Source: Dongia_B soli (GTDB lineage Bacteria; Pseudomonadota; Alphaproteobacteria; Dongiales; Dongiaceae). Taken from it: a stretch of DNA of 64,000 nucleotides. Positions 1-9,246 of this stretch are shown here, one piece after another. A program made the translations under genes and the position numbers. How positions within the stretch are numbered: position 1 is the first letter of the stretch; each line of letters begins with the position of its first letter. The notes below the pieces were generated by a model. That model saw only the letters and a list, made by a program, of their open reading frames with translations, was not told where the DNA came from and did not search any database. The stretch covers positions 124,001 to 188,000 of the forward strand of contig NZ_JAXCLW010000007.1 in assembly GCF_034044715.1 (NCBI RefSeq), in the 5' to 3' direction.

Positions 1-3000
1 CGGCATCGATACCCGTCCGGAAGACAACCTGCATTTCAGCTTCGGTGTGACCGCGACCGACAAGGACGGCGATGCCAAGACCGGCTATGTCAACGTCAAT
101 GTCGATGATGACGGGCCGAAGGCTGGCGACGTCACGCTGGGTCAGGTCAATGAGCATAGCGCGGCGCAAGACCTCGGCACCGTGGAGCATGTCTTTGGTG
201 GCCATTATACGGCGGGCGCGGACGGCCTCGGCAATATCCAGATCACGGGTGGCAATAACGCCAATCACGGCACTCTGACCATCGTGAATGGACATGTCTA
301 TTACACACCGCCGGCCAATGTGACGGGTGATCAGAGCTACAGCTTTGAATACACTGTGACGGATAGTGACGGCGATCGTGACACGGGGAAGATCACCGTG
401 GGCGTGAAGGACAACGTCCCGACGATCACCCATCAGGATCCCTATCCGAATGATCCAAATAACGGTAATGGCGAGCTGACCCTGAGCGAAAGCCATCTGT
501 CGGATGGGACGCAGCCGGATGACGGCCAGCTCAGCAAGAACGGCGTGTTCACGATCGACACCCATGGTGAAGGCCTCGGCTCGATCCAAATCAATGGTAC
601 CACCGTGACCGATGGCTCGCAGATCCCGGGCGACAAGGGCACGCTGGTCATTGACAGCATCACCGATAACCATAACGGCACCTACTCGGTGGCGTATCAC
701 TACACGGTGACCGATAACCATCTGCTCTCGAACCCGAACGATACCTTCAACCAGCAATTCAACATCACGGTGAAGGATGCCTCCGGGGACAGCGCGAGCT
801 CGACCATCACGGTGCATGTCACCGACGATGCGCCGAAAGCGGGTGCGCCTGTCACGATGACGGTCGATGAGGATGGGCTCGACGCTGCCCATGGCCATAA
901 CGGCTCGGCGGGCATCGAGGACGGCCCCGGCGATATCGGGACCGTGGGCACGCATGCGACCGTTGCGCTCGGCATCAACTTCGGTGCCGATGGCAAGGGT
1001 TCGGTGGCGATCGATACGTCGAACCTGCCGCAGATCAAGTCGGATGGGCATAACGTTCAGTACGAACTGAGCGCTGATGGCCATACGCTGACCGGCTACA
1101 TCACCTATGAATCCGAAGGCCACACCTCACGAGTAGATGTCCTCACGCTCGCCATCGACGGTGATGGCAGCGAGGCGACCTTTACCCTGTTGGCCCCGAT
1201 CGATCATCCGGATCATGGCCAGACGGGCAGCTTGGAAGACAATTCCACGCTGAACTTCGGCTATACCGTCACTGATGGCGACGGCGACAAGGCGAGCGGC
1301 CAGATCGCTGTCACGGTCAATGACGACACGCCGACGGCTTCCTGTGTGGAAGCACCGGTGGTCAAGGAACCGACCGATGGCGGCCAGACCGGCCATGACA
1401 CCTACACCATCGATACCGCTCATTACGACGCGCAGAGCGGCAACAATACCGAGGGCACGCTGCACATCTCGGCTGGTTATGTCGATGCTAACGGCAATTA
1501 TGTGACGTCATTGCCGGGTCATGACGGCGACGCGGCCAGCGTCAACGTCAATGGCGACAGCGGCAACGCCTATGGCGGCACCACCGGTTTCGGTGCCAGT
1601 TCAGGTATCGATGGCGACGGTCAGGAACGCTTCGACGAGGTCAATTACCTCGGCGACAGCCACAGCCAGACCTCGGAAGCACTTGTCATCTCCTTGGCCC
1701 AGGATGGCAAGGTGGCGACCAGCGCGACGGTCAACCTCGCCGAGTTCTACCCGAATGAAAGCAATATCGGCGATGAACAGGGTGCCTACCGCCTCTACCT
1801 GAACGGCCAGCCGGTCAGCGACTGGATCAGCTTCACGGCGGAAAATGGTAACGGCTCCCTGGCGCTGACCATCAACGGTCCGGCCAGCGGCTTCGACCAG
1901 ATCGTCTTTGCCGGCCTGCCGGCAACCTCCAACCCGAATGGCGATCAGGGCGGTTCGGATAGCAGCGATTTCAGCATCCACGACGCGACCTTCAATGTCG
2001 TCGATGCCGACAGCGGCAACGGCACGGCGAATTCCGTCAAGGGCGATCTGCATCTGCAGTTCGGCGCTGATGGCCCCGGCCATGTGGATCTGACCGCTCA
2101 TGCCGAGACCGGCCTGCAGTACAAGGGCCAGGACATCACGGAAACGGTGCAGAATGGCGTGCTTTACGGCAAAGCCGGCGACACGGTCATCTACACCCTG
2201 ACCCTGATCCACGACCAGAACGGCTATCACTACCAGTTCGATCTGGCGAAGCCGATCGACGGCTCGCAATCGGGTCATCCGATCACCTTCGATTACACGG
2301 TGACGGATAACGACGGCGACAAGGCCAGCGGCTGCATCACCGTCAACATCGACGACAATCATGTCCCGACGATCACCCATGAGGATCCGCAAAGCCAAGA
2401 GCCGGCGGTCGGACCTGGCGAAGTCTCGGTGGAGGAAAGCCATCTGACGGACGGCACGGATCCGAAACAGGGTGGCGAAACCGTCCACGGAGCCTTCACG
2501 GTCGATGGCGGCAACGAGAGCGTCACCATCAAGATCGGCGATCAGGTAATCAGCCTCGATGGCAAAGGCGGTGAGGTAATCCAGGATAAGGACGGCCTGG
2601 GCGAATTGCATATCACGGGCATCACTCACAATGCCGACGGCACCTACACTGTCGACTATGACTACACGCTTGATCAGGCGAAGCATAACGACAGCGGTAG
2701 CGACTCCGCCGACACCTCATTCAAGGTGACGGTGACCGACCAGACCGGTGACACGACCAGTGGCGACCTGACCGTCCATATCGCGGACGACAAGCCGGTT
2801 GCCACGAGCGATGACTTCAGTTCGTTCACGGCCCAAATCGCAGATGGTCAATCGATCGGCAATATTCTCACCAACGATAAGTCCGGTGCAGATGGCTATG
2901 GTTCGCCGAAGATCACTTCGGTCCAGGGCGGCGTGTCGGATGGCAATGGTGGTTTCACCATCACCACTGCAGACCAAGGCACGATCCATATCGCGGCCGA

Positions 3001-6000
3001 TGGTAGCGTGACCTTCGACTCGAATGCCGGCCACAACTACCACCCGGGCGAGACGCTGGGCTTCGATTACACGATCGTCGATGCCGATGGTGATACCTCG
3101 ACGGCCCATGCCAGCTTTACGGTTGGCAATCCGGAGCAGCCGACACCGCCGGCGGCGTCGGATCTGGAGGTCAATGAATCGCAGCTGGTTTCCGGCAACC
3201 ATCTCGGTAACGGCTCGATCTCCGCCAGCGATAGCTTCACCTTGCCCGCCGGCTATACGGTGCAAGCGGCTGATCTCGGCGACCATGCCCTAGCGAACGG
3301 GACGCTGAACATCTCGGTATCCGGCAGCACGGTGACCTACACTTACACGCTGACCTCGCCGGTCGATGACGGCTTGGCTGGCGGTGCCGATGGCCAGAAC
3401 ATCGTGGATAATGCCAACACCTTTACGGTGCATCTGGATGGCCCGTTCAACCAGACGGTAAACGTGCCGGTGAATATCGACATCAAGGACGACGTGCCGG
3501 TGCCGACAGCGGACCTGTTCGGTGCCTTCACGGCGCAGGTTGCGACCGGTCAGGTTATCGGCAACATCCTGGACAATGATCATGCCGGCGCGGACGGCTA
3601 TGCCAGCCAGAAGATCTTCTCGGTTGAGGGGGGCGTCTCGGATGGCAATGGCGGCTTCACGATCACCAATGCGAATGGCACGATCCATGTATCAGCGGAT
3701 GGTGCCGTGACCTTCGACTCGAAAACCGGCCACAGCTACGGTGTGGGCGAGAGCTTCAGCTTCGATTACGCCATTATCGATAAGGACGGTGATCACAACA
3801 ACGCTTCGGCCACCTTTACGATTGGCAATCCGACGACCCCGACAGCACCGCATGCCTCTGATCTGACCGTCAACGAATCCCAGTTGCCGACTGGGACGCA
3901 TCAGGGCGGCGGTTCGACCACGGACCACAACTCCTTCACCGTGCCGGATGGCTTCACGGCCAATACGGGGACGTTCAATCTGCCGCATGGCACGATGACC
4001 ATTACGCAAACCGGCAACACGGTGAGCTACAGCTACCAGCTGACCTCGCCGGTGAATGATGGTACGCCGAATGTGTCGGACGGTCAGAACACAGTCGATG
4101 GCGATAGCTATACCGTCCACCTGACGGGTCCTTATGGCCAGACCATCGACGTGCCGGTGCATGTCGATGTGACCGACGATGTGCCGACAGCGCAACATGC
4201 TGATCTTGCCGCGGTTGACGAAGGCACCAGCAACAATATCGGCCACGTTGATTTCAGCGGTGGTGCAGATGGTTTGCACTCGGTCGAAGTTAGCTCGGGC
4301 AATGATGGCAACCAGGGTACGTTGAGCATCGATGTCGATGGCACGGTCCATTACACCGCCCCCGCTGATATCAATGGTGCGCATGACTACACCTTCACCT
4401 ATCAGGTGACGGATAAGGACGGCGATACGGCGACCAACACCATCACCGTTCATGTGAACGATACGGCGAAGCCGGTTCTGATCGTGGGCGAGAATGTCGA
4501 TGACAATCTCGGCCAGCAGACCGATCACCATATCGATCATGCGCCGAGCGATCAGAACCAGGGCAGTATCAATGGCGGCGACGCCGGCGACGTGCTGGTT
4601 GGTGACGTCGGTGGCAAGTCGGGCCAGATCGTGGCGGGCGACTACAATATCTGCCTGATCCTCGACGTCTCGACCTCGATGAATGACACCTTCTCAGGAT
4701 CGGGTGGCAAGAGCCGCTTGGATGTGATGCAGGCGGCGGTCGATGAATTGCTGGCCAAATATGCCGACCATCCGGGTGATGTGAATGTCAAGATCATCGC
4801 TTTCGGCACCGACGTTGTCCGCGAGTGGGAGTCGAACGCGAGTGGGGACTTCACTTCGACGACCAAGGACGGCAACCAGACCGCAATTCAGTTTGTCGAT
4901 GGTCTGGACAACCGCGGCACGCAGTACACCAACTACGAAGCTGCCATGGCGGCGGCCAAGGAATGGTTTGATCAGGTCGGCAATAACGGCAACAGCAACA
5001 AAGCCTACTTCCTCAGCGATGGTGATCCGACGGCCCGGTTGAATAACAGCGGTGATCCGACGGATATCGATGCCAGCCCCAGCAACAGCCAGATCCAGCA
5101 ATATATCAGCGAGGCTCTGGGTGCGGCGGGCAGCATGCTGGCGACCGGCAATGACGGGTTGCATGTCGACTTCCAGGCGATCGGTATCGGTAGCGGCGTT
5201 ACCAAGACCAACCTGGATAAGTTCGACAATTCCGGCGACACGCAGACACCGGGTGACGCGCAGATCGTCACCGATGCAAGTCAGCTAAACGACGCGCTCG
5301 ATGTCGGCAAGGCACCGGAACCCCTCGCACAGGGTGATGATGTTATCAATGGCGGCAAGGGCAACGACCTGATCTTCGGTGACCAGGTCTATACCGAAAG
5401 CCTAAATGGTGGTCAGAACGACGGCAATCCGAACACCATCGGCTGGCAGAATTTCGGCAGCATGACCGAGGCCGAGATCGTTGCCTGGCTGAAGGCCAAC
5501 CCGGATGAAGCGGGGAAGGAATATGCCGGTGCCCAATACGGCAACGACACGCTGCTGGGTGGCGAAGGCGACGACGTCATCTACGGCCAGGGTGGTGACG
5601 ATATCATCACCGGCGGCACGGGTAAGGATCAGCTCCATGGCGGTTCCGGCAACGACACCTATATCTGGGCGGTCGGTGACGGCAATGACACGATCATGGA
5701 AACGGCGGGCCTGGCGGATACCCTGAAGATCACGGGGACCGACACGAACCCGACACTGACCAAGAACGGTAACGACCTGATCGTCACGATCGGTGGCGAG
5801 ACCATCACTGTGAAGGGCCAGTTCGAAACCGACGGTGACAACAACGCCGATACCAACAAGGCGGTCGAATATATCGAGGTAAATGGCCATACCTACCGCA
5901 TTACGCTCGATCAGAACGGCCAGCCGAAGCTGACGGAGTTGGCGCCTCCGGTGAACACGGTGCCGAGTTCGATCGCCGTCAATACCGGCACGGTCGCGAT

Positions 6001-6985
6001 TGGAGGGGTCAGCGTTGCGGATCTCGACAGCCAGTTGCTCACGGTGACCCTGGCGGTCGACCATGGCGCGATCACCCTCGCCAGCATGGCCGGGCTAACC
6101 TTCGATGCCGGTGACGGCACGAATGATGGGACCATGACTTTCCACGGCACCCAGGACGCCATCAACGCCGCCCTGGCGGGTCTAAAGTATACGTCGGATG
6201 GCAATGACGCCACGCTGACCATGACCAGCAAGGACGGGGACGGGCATACGGACACGGATCAGATTGCGATACATGCGCTGAATGCCGATCTCAACCTGTC
6301 GATTGGCCACCAGACTTACGGTTCAACGACTTATACGAACAATGATGACTACAGCACCAACAAAGGTACCGATCGTCACATTGTTGACGCCGGTAACAAC
6401 ATTTCCCATACCGATAGCGGTGGTGGCCACACCATCAGCGGCGGTAGCGGTGATGATTGGATCGAAGGCGGTCAGGGCAACGACGATCTGTACGGCAATA
6501 ACGGCAATGACTACCTCGATGGCGGTCAAGGCCATGACACCTATCACGGAGGTGCCGGCAACGACGTGCTTCTGATCGACAGGGACGATCTGACGGGTAG
6601 CAGCCGTCTGATCGATGGCGGTGCCGGCGACGACGTTCTTGATCTCTCGAAGGTCGGAGACTGGGACTTCACTGGCGACGTCTACGGGAACAGCGGTCAC
6701 AAGGGTATCACCGGTATCGACACCCTCAATCTCAATGGTGGCGGCGGTAGCGAACAGCACATCACTTTGGATGCAAAGTCAGTACTCGAAATGACTGACG
6801 ACCACACGCTGGTGATCCAGGGTAATGACCATGACAACGTCACCTTGAACGGTGATTGGAGCAAGGTCGGTAGTGTCACCGATCATGGTCAAACCTACGA
6901 CGTGTTCCAGTCGAGCAGTGGTGGCAGCACGGCGACCGCCATCATCGACAGCCACATCCACACCACCATTGATCACAACGGCTGA
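1..6985 (+). CDS. Giant RTX/VCBS-like repeat adhesin with vWA domain, 5' end outside window
   Basis: The reading frame is open from base 2, so this is the 3' part of a larger gene; the GTG at 47 is internal. It shows more than 2,300 residues made of beta-rich bacterial Ig/VCBS-type modules, each ending in a T-D-x-D-G-D type motif. A von Willebrand A domain follows (about 4646-5310, metal-site motif DVSTS at about 4664). RTX calcium-binding nonapeptides (GGxGxDxx) occur at about 5326-5670 and 6418-6640. The acidic, nearly cysteine-free composition and C-terminal RTX block fit a surface adhesin of the LapA/BapA kind exported by a type I system; the exporter genes lie downstream at 9247-14578. 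The N-terminal retention module is not visible. The adhesin class is well supported; biofilm or attachment is inferred from family. Confidence 0.9.
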   Translation, partial: GIDTRPEDNLHFSFGVTATDKDGDAKTGYVNVNVDDDGPKAGDVTLGQVNEHSAAQDLGTVEHVFGGHYTAGADGLGNIQITGGNNANHGTLTIVNGHVYYTPPANVTGDQSYSFEYTVTDSDGDRDTGKITVGVKDNVPTITHQDPYPNDPNNGNGELTLSESHLSDGTQPDDGQLSKNGVFTIDTHGEGLGSIQINGTTVTDGSQIPGDKGTLVIDSITDNHNGTYSVAYHYTVTDNHLLSNPNDTFNQQFNITVKDASGDSASSTITVHVTDDAPKAGAPVTMTVDEDGLDAAHGHNGSAGIEDGPGDIGTVGTHATVALGINFGADGKGSVAIDTSNLPQIKSDGHNVQYELSADGHTLTGYITYESEGHTSRVDVLTLAIDGDGSEATFTLLAPIDHPDHGQTGSLEDNSTLNFGYTVTDGDGDKASGQIAVTVNDDTPTASCVEAPVVKEPTDGGQTGHDTYTIDTAHYDAQSGNNTEGTLHISAGYVDANGNYVTSLPGHDGDAASVNVNGDSGNAYGGTTGFGASSGIDGDGQERFDEVNYLGDSHSQTSEALVISLAQDGKVATSATVNLAEFYPNESNIGDEQGAYRLYLNGQPVSDWISFTAENGNGSLALTINGPASGFDQIVFAGLPATSNPNGDQGGSDSSDFSIHDATFNVVDADSGNGTANSVKGDLHLQFGADGPGHVDLTAHAETGLQYKGQDITETVQNGVLYGKAGDTVIYTLTLIHDQNGYHYQFDLAKPIDGSQSGHPITFDYTVTDNDGDKASGCITVNIDDNHVPTITHEDPQSQEPAVGPGEVSVEESHLTDGTDPKQGGETVHGAFTVDGGNESVTIKIGDQVISLDGKGGEVIQDKDGLGELHITGITHNADGTYTVDYDYTLDQAKHNDSGSDSADTSFKVTVTDQTGDTTSGDLTVHIADDKPVATSDDFSSFTAQIADGQSIGNILTNDKSGADGYGSPKITSVQGGVSDGNGGFTITTADQGTIHIAADGSVTFDSNAGHNYHPGETLGFDYTIVDADGDTSTAHASFTVGNPEQPTPPAASDLEVNESQLVSGNHLGNGSISASDSFTLPAGYTVQAADLGDHALANGTLNISVSGSTVTYTYTLTSPVDDGLAGGADGQNIVDNANTFTVHLDGPFNQTVNVPVNIDIKDDVPVPTADLFGAFTAQVATGQVIGNILDNDHAGADGYASQKIFSVEGGVSDGNGGFTITNANGTIHVSADGAVTFDSKTGHSYGVGESFSFDYAIIDKDGDHNNASATFTIGNPTTPTAPHASDLTVNESQLPTGTHQGGGSTTDHNSFTVPDGFTANTGTFNLPHGTMTITQTGNTVSYSYQLTSPVNDGTPNVSDGQNTVDGDSYTVHLTGPYGQTIDVPVHVDVTDDVPTAQHADLAAVDEGTSNNIGHVDFSGGADGLHSVEVSSGNDGNQGTLSIDVDGTVHYTAPADINGAHDYTFTYQVTDKDGDTATNTITVHVNDTAKPVLIVGENVDDNLGQQTDHHIDHAPSDQNQGSINGGDAGDVLVGDVGGKSGQIVAGDYNICLILDVSTSMNDTFSGSGGKSRLDVMQAAVDELLAKYADHPGDVNVKIIAFGTDVVREWESNASGDFTSTTKDGNQTAIQFVDGLDNRGTQYTNYEAAMAAAKEWFDQVGNNGNSNKAYFLSDGDPTARLNNSGDPTDIDASPSNSQIQQYISEALGAAGSMLATGNDGLHVDFQAIGIGSGVTKTNLDKFDNSGDTQTPGDAQIVTDASQLNDALDVGKAPEPLAQGDDVINGGKGNDLIFGDQVYTESLNGGQNDGNPNTIGWQNFGSMTEAEIVAWLKANPDEAGKEYAGAQYGNDTLLGGEGDDVIYGQGGDDIITGGTGKDQLHGGSGNDTYIWAVGDGNDTIMETAGLADTLKITGTDTNPTLTKNGNDLIVTIGGETITVKGQFETDGDNNADTNKAVEYIEVNGHTYRITLDQNGQPKLTELAPPVNTVPSSIAVNTGTVAIGGVSVADLDSQLLTVTLAVDHGAITLASMAGLTFDAGDGTNDGTMTFHGTQDAINAALAGLKYTSDGNDATLTMTSKDGDGHTDTDQIAIHALNADLNLSIGHQTYGSTTYTNNDDYSTNKGTDRHIVDAGNNISHTDSGGGHTISGGSGDDWIEGGQGNDDLYGNNGNDYLDGGQGHDTYHGGAGNDVLLIDRDDLTGSSRLIDGGAGDDVLDLSKVGDWDFTGDVYGNSGHKGITGIDTLNLNGGGGSEQHITLDAKSVLEMTDDHTLVIQGNDHDNVTLNGDWSKVGSVTDHGQTYDVFQSSSGGSTATAIIDSHIHTTIDHNG
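2784..4176 (+). repeat. Two tandem ~700-bp adhesin modules
   Basis: Two consecutive units, about 2784-3486 and 3487-4176, encode the same order of motifs: an FTAQ segment, GNIL-N-D, SVxGGVSDGNGGFTIT, a GTIH-x-ADGxVTFDS segment, FDY-x-I-D-x-DGD, then an A-SDL-VNESQL segment and a TYTLTSPV-like segment. The copies are diverged at the DNA level but align over their whole length. This is a module duplication within the adhesin. A second, dispersed pair starting with VPTITH lies at about 415 and 2365. Confidence 0.8.
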
Positions 6986-7009
6986 TCACTCATCCCTGAG
7001 TAAGCGATT

Positions 7010-7038
7010 GGGGCGGTTCTTCGGAACCGCCCCTTTTT
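7010..7038 (+). terminator. Intrinsic terminator of the adhesin gene
   Basis: A perfect 10-bp GC-rich stem (7010-7019 with 7024-7033) closes on a C(TTCG)G tetraloop and is followed by five T residues. It lies 25 bases after the adhesin stop codon. The UUCG tetraloop is the exceptionally stable class. Confidence 0.9.
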
Positions 7039-7085
7039 CTTGCATCTCCTTCCCTTGCAACAACGGGAAAGGCAGTGATACTTGG

Positions 7086-7117
7086 CCAAAGTTCGGATCC
7101 AGAACCAAAGTTCGGAT
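7086..7117 (+). repeat. 13-bp direct repeat upstream of the methyltransferase
   Basis: CCAAAGTTCGGAT occurs at 7086-7098 and exactly again at 7105-7117, 19 bp apart start to start, ending 13 bases before the methyltransferase start codon. It could be a protein-binding site or a small duplication; no regulator is recognised. Confidence 0.6.
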
Positions 7118-7130
7118 GATAGGGGGATTG

Positions 7131-8714
7131 ATGTCAGGCGCCTCGGAGTGGTCGCAAGGTTATGTGACCGATACGCTCTATACCGAGAACCATTACCGGG
7201 AATTATCGCCGGCCTGGATCAATTACGCAGCACTTCTGAACGGCTGCCTGCCGCGTCCGACGGATCGCGATTTCACCTATATCGAGCTCGGCTGCGGCCA
7301 TGGCCGGACGGTGATGCATCTCGCGGCCGCCTTTCCGAAGGGACGGTTCTATGGCGTCGATTTCAATCCCGCCCATATCGATTCCGCGACGCGTTATGCA
7401 GCAGCACTCGGCATCGGCAATGTGCAATTTCTGGAACGCGGCTTCCAGGATCTGGTCGGCGCGGGCAAGATGCCGGTGCCCGATCTGCCGGATTTCGATT
7501 TCATCGCCCTGCATGGCGTCTATTCCTGGATCAGTGTCGAAGCGCGGCAGGCCGTGCAACGGCTCATCTTCGAGAAGCTGAAGCCGGGCGGCCTCGTCTA
7601 TAACAGCTATAACTGCCTGCCAGGCTGGGCGGCCGAAGCACCGGTCCGCCGGCTGTTCGTGGAATTCGCGGCGGTGGAGCAGGGCGGCAGCGGCGACCGG
7701 ATGAAAAAAGCCTTGGCCCATGCTGGCGAGCTGCAAGCTTTGAAGGCCGGTTATCTGGCGCGCTATCCGGCGGTGGGCGAGGCGATTGCCCAGCATCTGA
7801 AACGCCCGGCCAATTACATGGCACACGAATATCTCAATGCCGATTGGAATCCCTTTTATTCGGTCGATGTGGCGGATGAGATGGCGGCGGCGAAACTCGA
7901 TTTCGCCGGCGCGGCGACGCTGATGGAAAATCATCTCGATCTGATGATGAATGATAATGTTTCGGCTTTCGTGACGCGGCAGCCGACGGCGCGACTGCGC
8001 CAATTGATGAAGGATTTTCTTTACAATCAGCGGTTCCGCCGGGATGTCTTCGTGCGCGGCCATGCCAGGCTCGGGCCGGCCGAGATCATGGCCAATCTGC
8101 GCGGCCAAAGCTTCATCGCGCTAAAGCCGATGTCGGGAAACAAGCTGACGGTACCGCGGGGCGAGATCAGTTTCGATGGCGAGATCCTGCCGTCGCTGAA
8201 CGAGATATTTGCCGCAGGCAGTGTGACCCTGGAAGAGGCGGCCAAGGCCATCACCAAGAAAGGCGGCAAGACCGGCGGTCTGGAGCGCGTCATCAATATC
8301 CTTGCTGCTTCCGGTACGCTGGCGCCGGCAGCTTATCCCTATCGCCCGGTAAAGGCCTATGCGCCGCCGGCTCGGCTGCGCTTCAAGCATGCGGCCAATC
8401 AGCACTTATTACAGCGGGTGATGGCCCGATCGGATAGCAGCCGGGCGATAATCGTGCCCGCCTATGGAAATATCGTGACGATCTCCATCCCCCAAGCCTT
8501 CATCCTCAATGAAATGCTGACCGGCGGTACTACGACAGATCTCGTCACCCGCAGCATCGCGGCCATCGAGCGGCGCGGCTTCAAGCTACAAAAGGACAAC
8601 CATACATTGACCGAGAGCGAAGCGAAGCAAGCGCATATGGCGCAGCTCGTGACCGGCTTCATCGACAAGGATCTCCCGCTACTGCTGCGGGGCGGTGCGG
8701 TCGACGTGGCGTAG
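7131..8714 (+). CDS. SAM-dependent methyltransferase with methyltransferase regulatory domain
   Basis: A 527-residue protein. The start at 7131 is chosen because AGGGGG lies about 7 bases upstream and the frame upstream of it runs through the terminator. Motif I of class I methyltransferases is clear (E-L-G-C-G-H-G at residues 52-58), followed by GVDFNP, the acidic SAM-ribose loop. The middle and C-terminal half match the predicted methyltransferase regulatory domain (PF10119 type) as I recall it. The gene stands between the adhesin and its exporter genes on the same strand, so it may modify the adhesin, the envelope or a regulator. The substrate is unknown. No signal peptide, so the protein is probably cytoplasmic. 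Confidence 0.85.
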   Translation: MSGASEWSQGYVTDTLYTENHYRELSPAWINYAALLNGCLPRPTDRDFTYIELGCGHGRTVMHLAAAFPKGRFYGVDFNPAHIDSATRYAAALGIGNVQFLERGFQDLVGAGKMPVPDLPDFDFIALHGVYSWISVEARQAVQRLIFEKLKPGGLVYNSYNCLPGWAAEAPVRRLFVEFAAVEQGGSGDRMKKALAHAGELQALKAGYLARYPAVGEAIAQHLKRPANYMAHEYLNADWNPFYSVDVADEMAAAKLDFAGAATLMENHLDLMMNDNVSAFVTRQPTARLRQLMKDFLYNQRFRRDVFVRGHARLGPAEIMANLRGQSFIALKPMSGNKLTVPRGEISFDGEILPSLNEIFAAGSVTLEEAAKAITKKGGKTGGLERVINILAASGTLAPAAYPYRPVKAYAPPARLRFKHAANQHLLQRVMARSDSSRAIIVPAYGNIVTISIPQAFILNEMLTGGTTTDLVTRSIAAIERRGFKLQKDNHTLTESEAKQAHMAQLVTGFIDKDLPLLLRGGAVDVA

Positions 8715-8779
8715 GGTTCATGGCGCCGCGCGGGAGGCCGCGGCAGCGATGATGTTACCGGACCTTACTCAAGCCGCCA

Positions 8780-8807
8780 TTGATCTGGCCCTAAATTTAA
8801 ATAGAAT
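8780..8807 (+). promoter_or_regulatory. Possible sigma-70 promoter upstream of the secretion operon
   Basis: TTGATC at 8780-8785 and TAGAAT at 8802-8807 are separated by 16 bases in an AT-rich patch that stands out from the GC-rich surroundings. It lies about 440 bases before the ABC exporter start. It fits a promoter, but the match is moderate. Confidence 0.35.
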
Positions 8808-8917
8808 ATAGTTAAAATGCTGGGAATTGGGCGAGCTTGCTTAGAGGATTGCAAGTCACGTCATACGCCAGTACCGCGACGCCAGCGCTGTGACGTTGCT
8901 ATCGGAAGGGGGCTTGG

Positions 8918-9058
8918 ATGATGATGATGACCAATGACGGTTGCGAACCCCTCATTTCGAGCCGGATGGTGTCGATCAGCTCTGTCCCTACCCGCCGGCT
9001 TTCGATAGCCTCTGTTTCGATACCCTGTGCCGTGCGTGAGGGCCGGGGCAAACAATGA
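8918..9058 (+). CDS. Possible 46-residue small protein
   Basis: An ATG at 8918 is preceded by GGAAGGGGG about 6 bases upstream and opens a 46-codon frame beginning with four consecutive ATG codons and ending in TGA at 9058. The product is serine/arginine-rich with two cysteines and no clear membrane segment. I do not recognise it. The strong ribosome-binding site is the only support, so it may be chance. Confidence 0.2.
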   Translation: MMMMTNDGCEPLISSRMVSISSVPTRRLSIASVSIPCAVREGRGKQ

Positions 9059-9246
9059 CATATTGGATTGCCGCTCCCGAGCTTGGCCGGAGCGTGCATG
9101 GCGGCTGCGCAGGCGCGTTCCGCGCCGCTGCTCGTCGGCTTGCCGCAGAAACGAAACGCGCCAAAGACGCAATCGGATAATGCACTTAACCGAAAGCTAA
9201 CGGTTTTCGTTAAGCATAAGACAAACTTTCAGGATCGGATTTTTTC

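Larger units (their letters stand above)
8715..9246. other. 532-bp intergenic region before the secretion operon
   Basis: No recognisable gene family. It contains a possible promoter (8780-8807), a small open frame with a good ribosome-binding site (8918-9058), and an imperfect inverted repeat around 9184-9213 (CTTAACCGAAA facing TTTTCGTTAAG) just before the ABC exporter. It may hold the regulatory signals of the exporter operon. Confidence 0.6.

Noticed and set aside
47..49. GTG at 47 as the adhesin start codon
   Set aside because: The frame is open to the window edge and the protein sequence upstream continues the same repeat module, so this is internal.
1601..2686. Long antisense open frame (361 codons) inside the adhesin gene
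   Set aside because: The adhesin frame on the other strand has clear repeated domains. GC-rich codon bias commonly leaves open antisense frames. The same holds for antisense frames at 3692-4540, 20512-22077, 24298-26040, 31767-32879 and 45313-47010.
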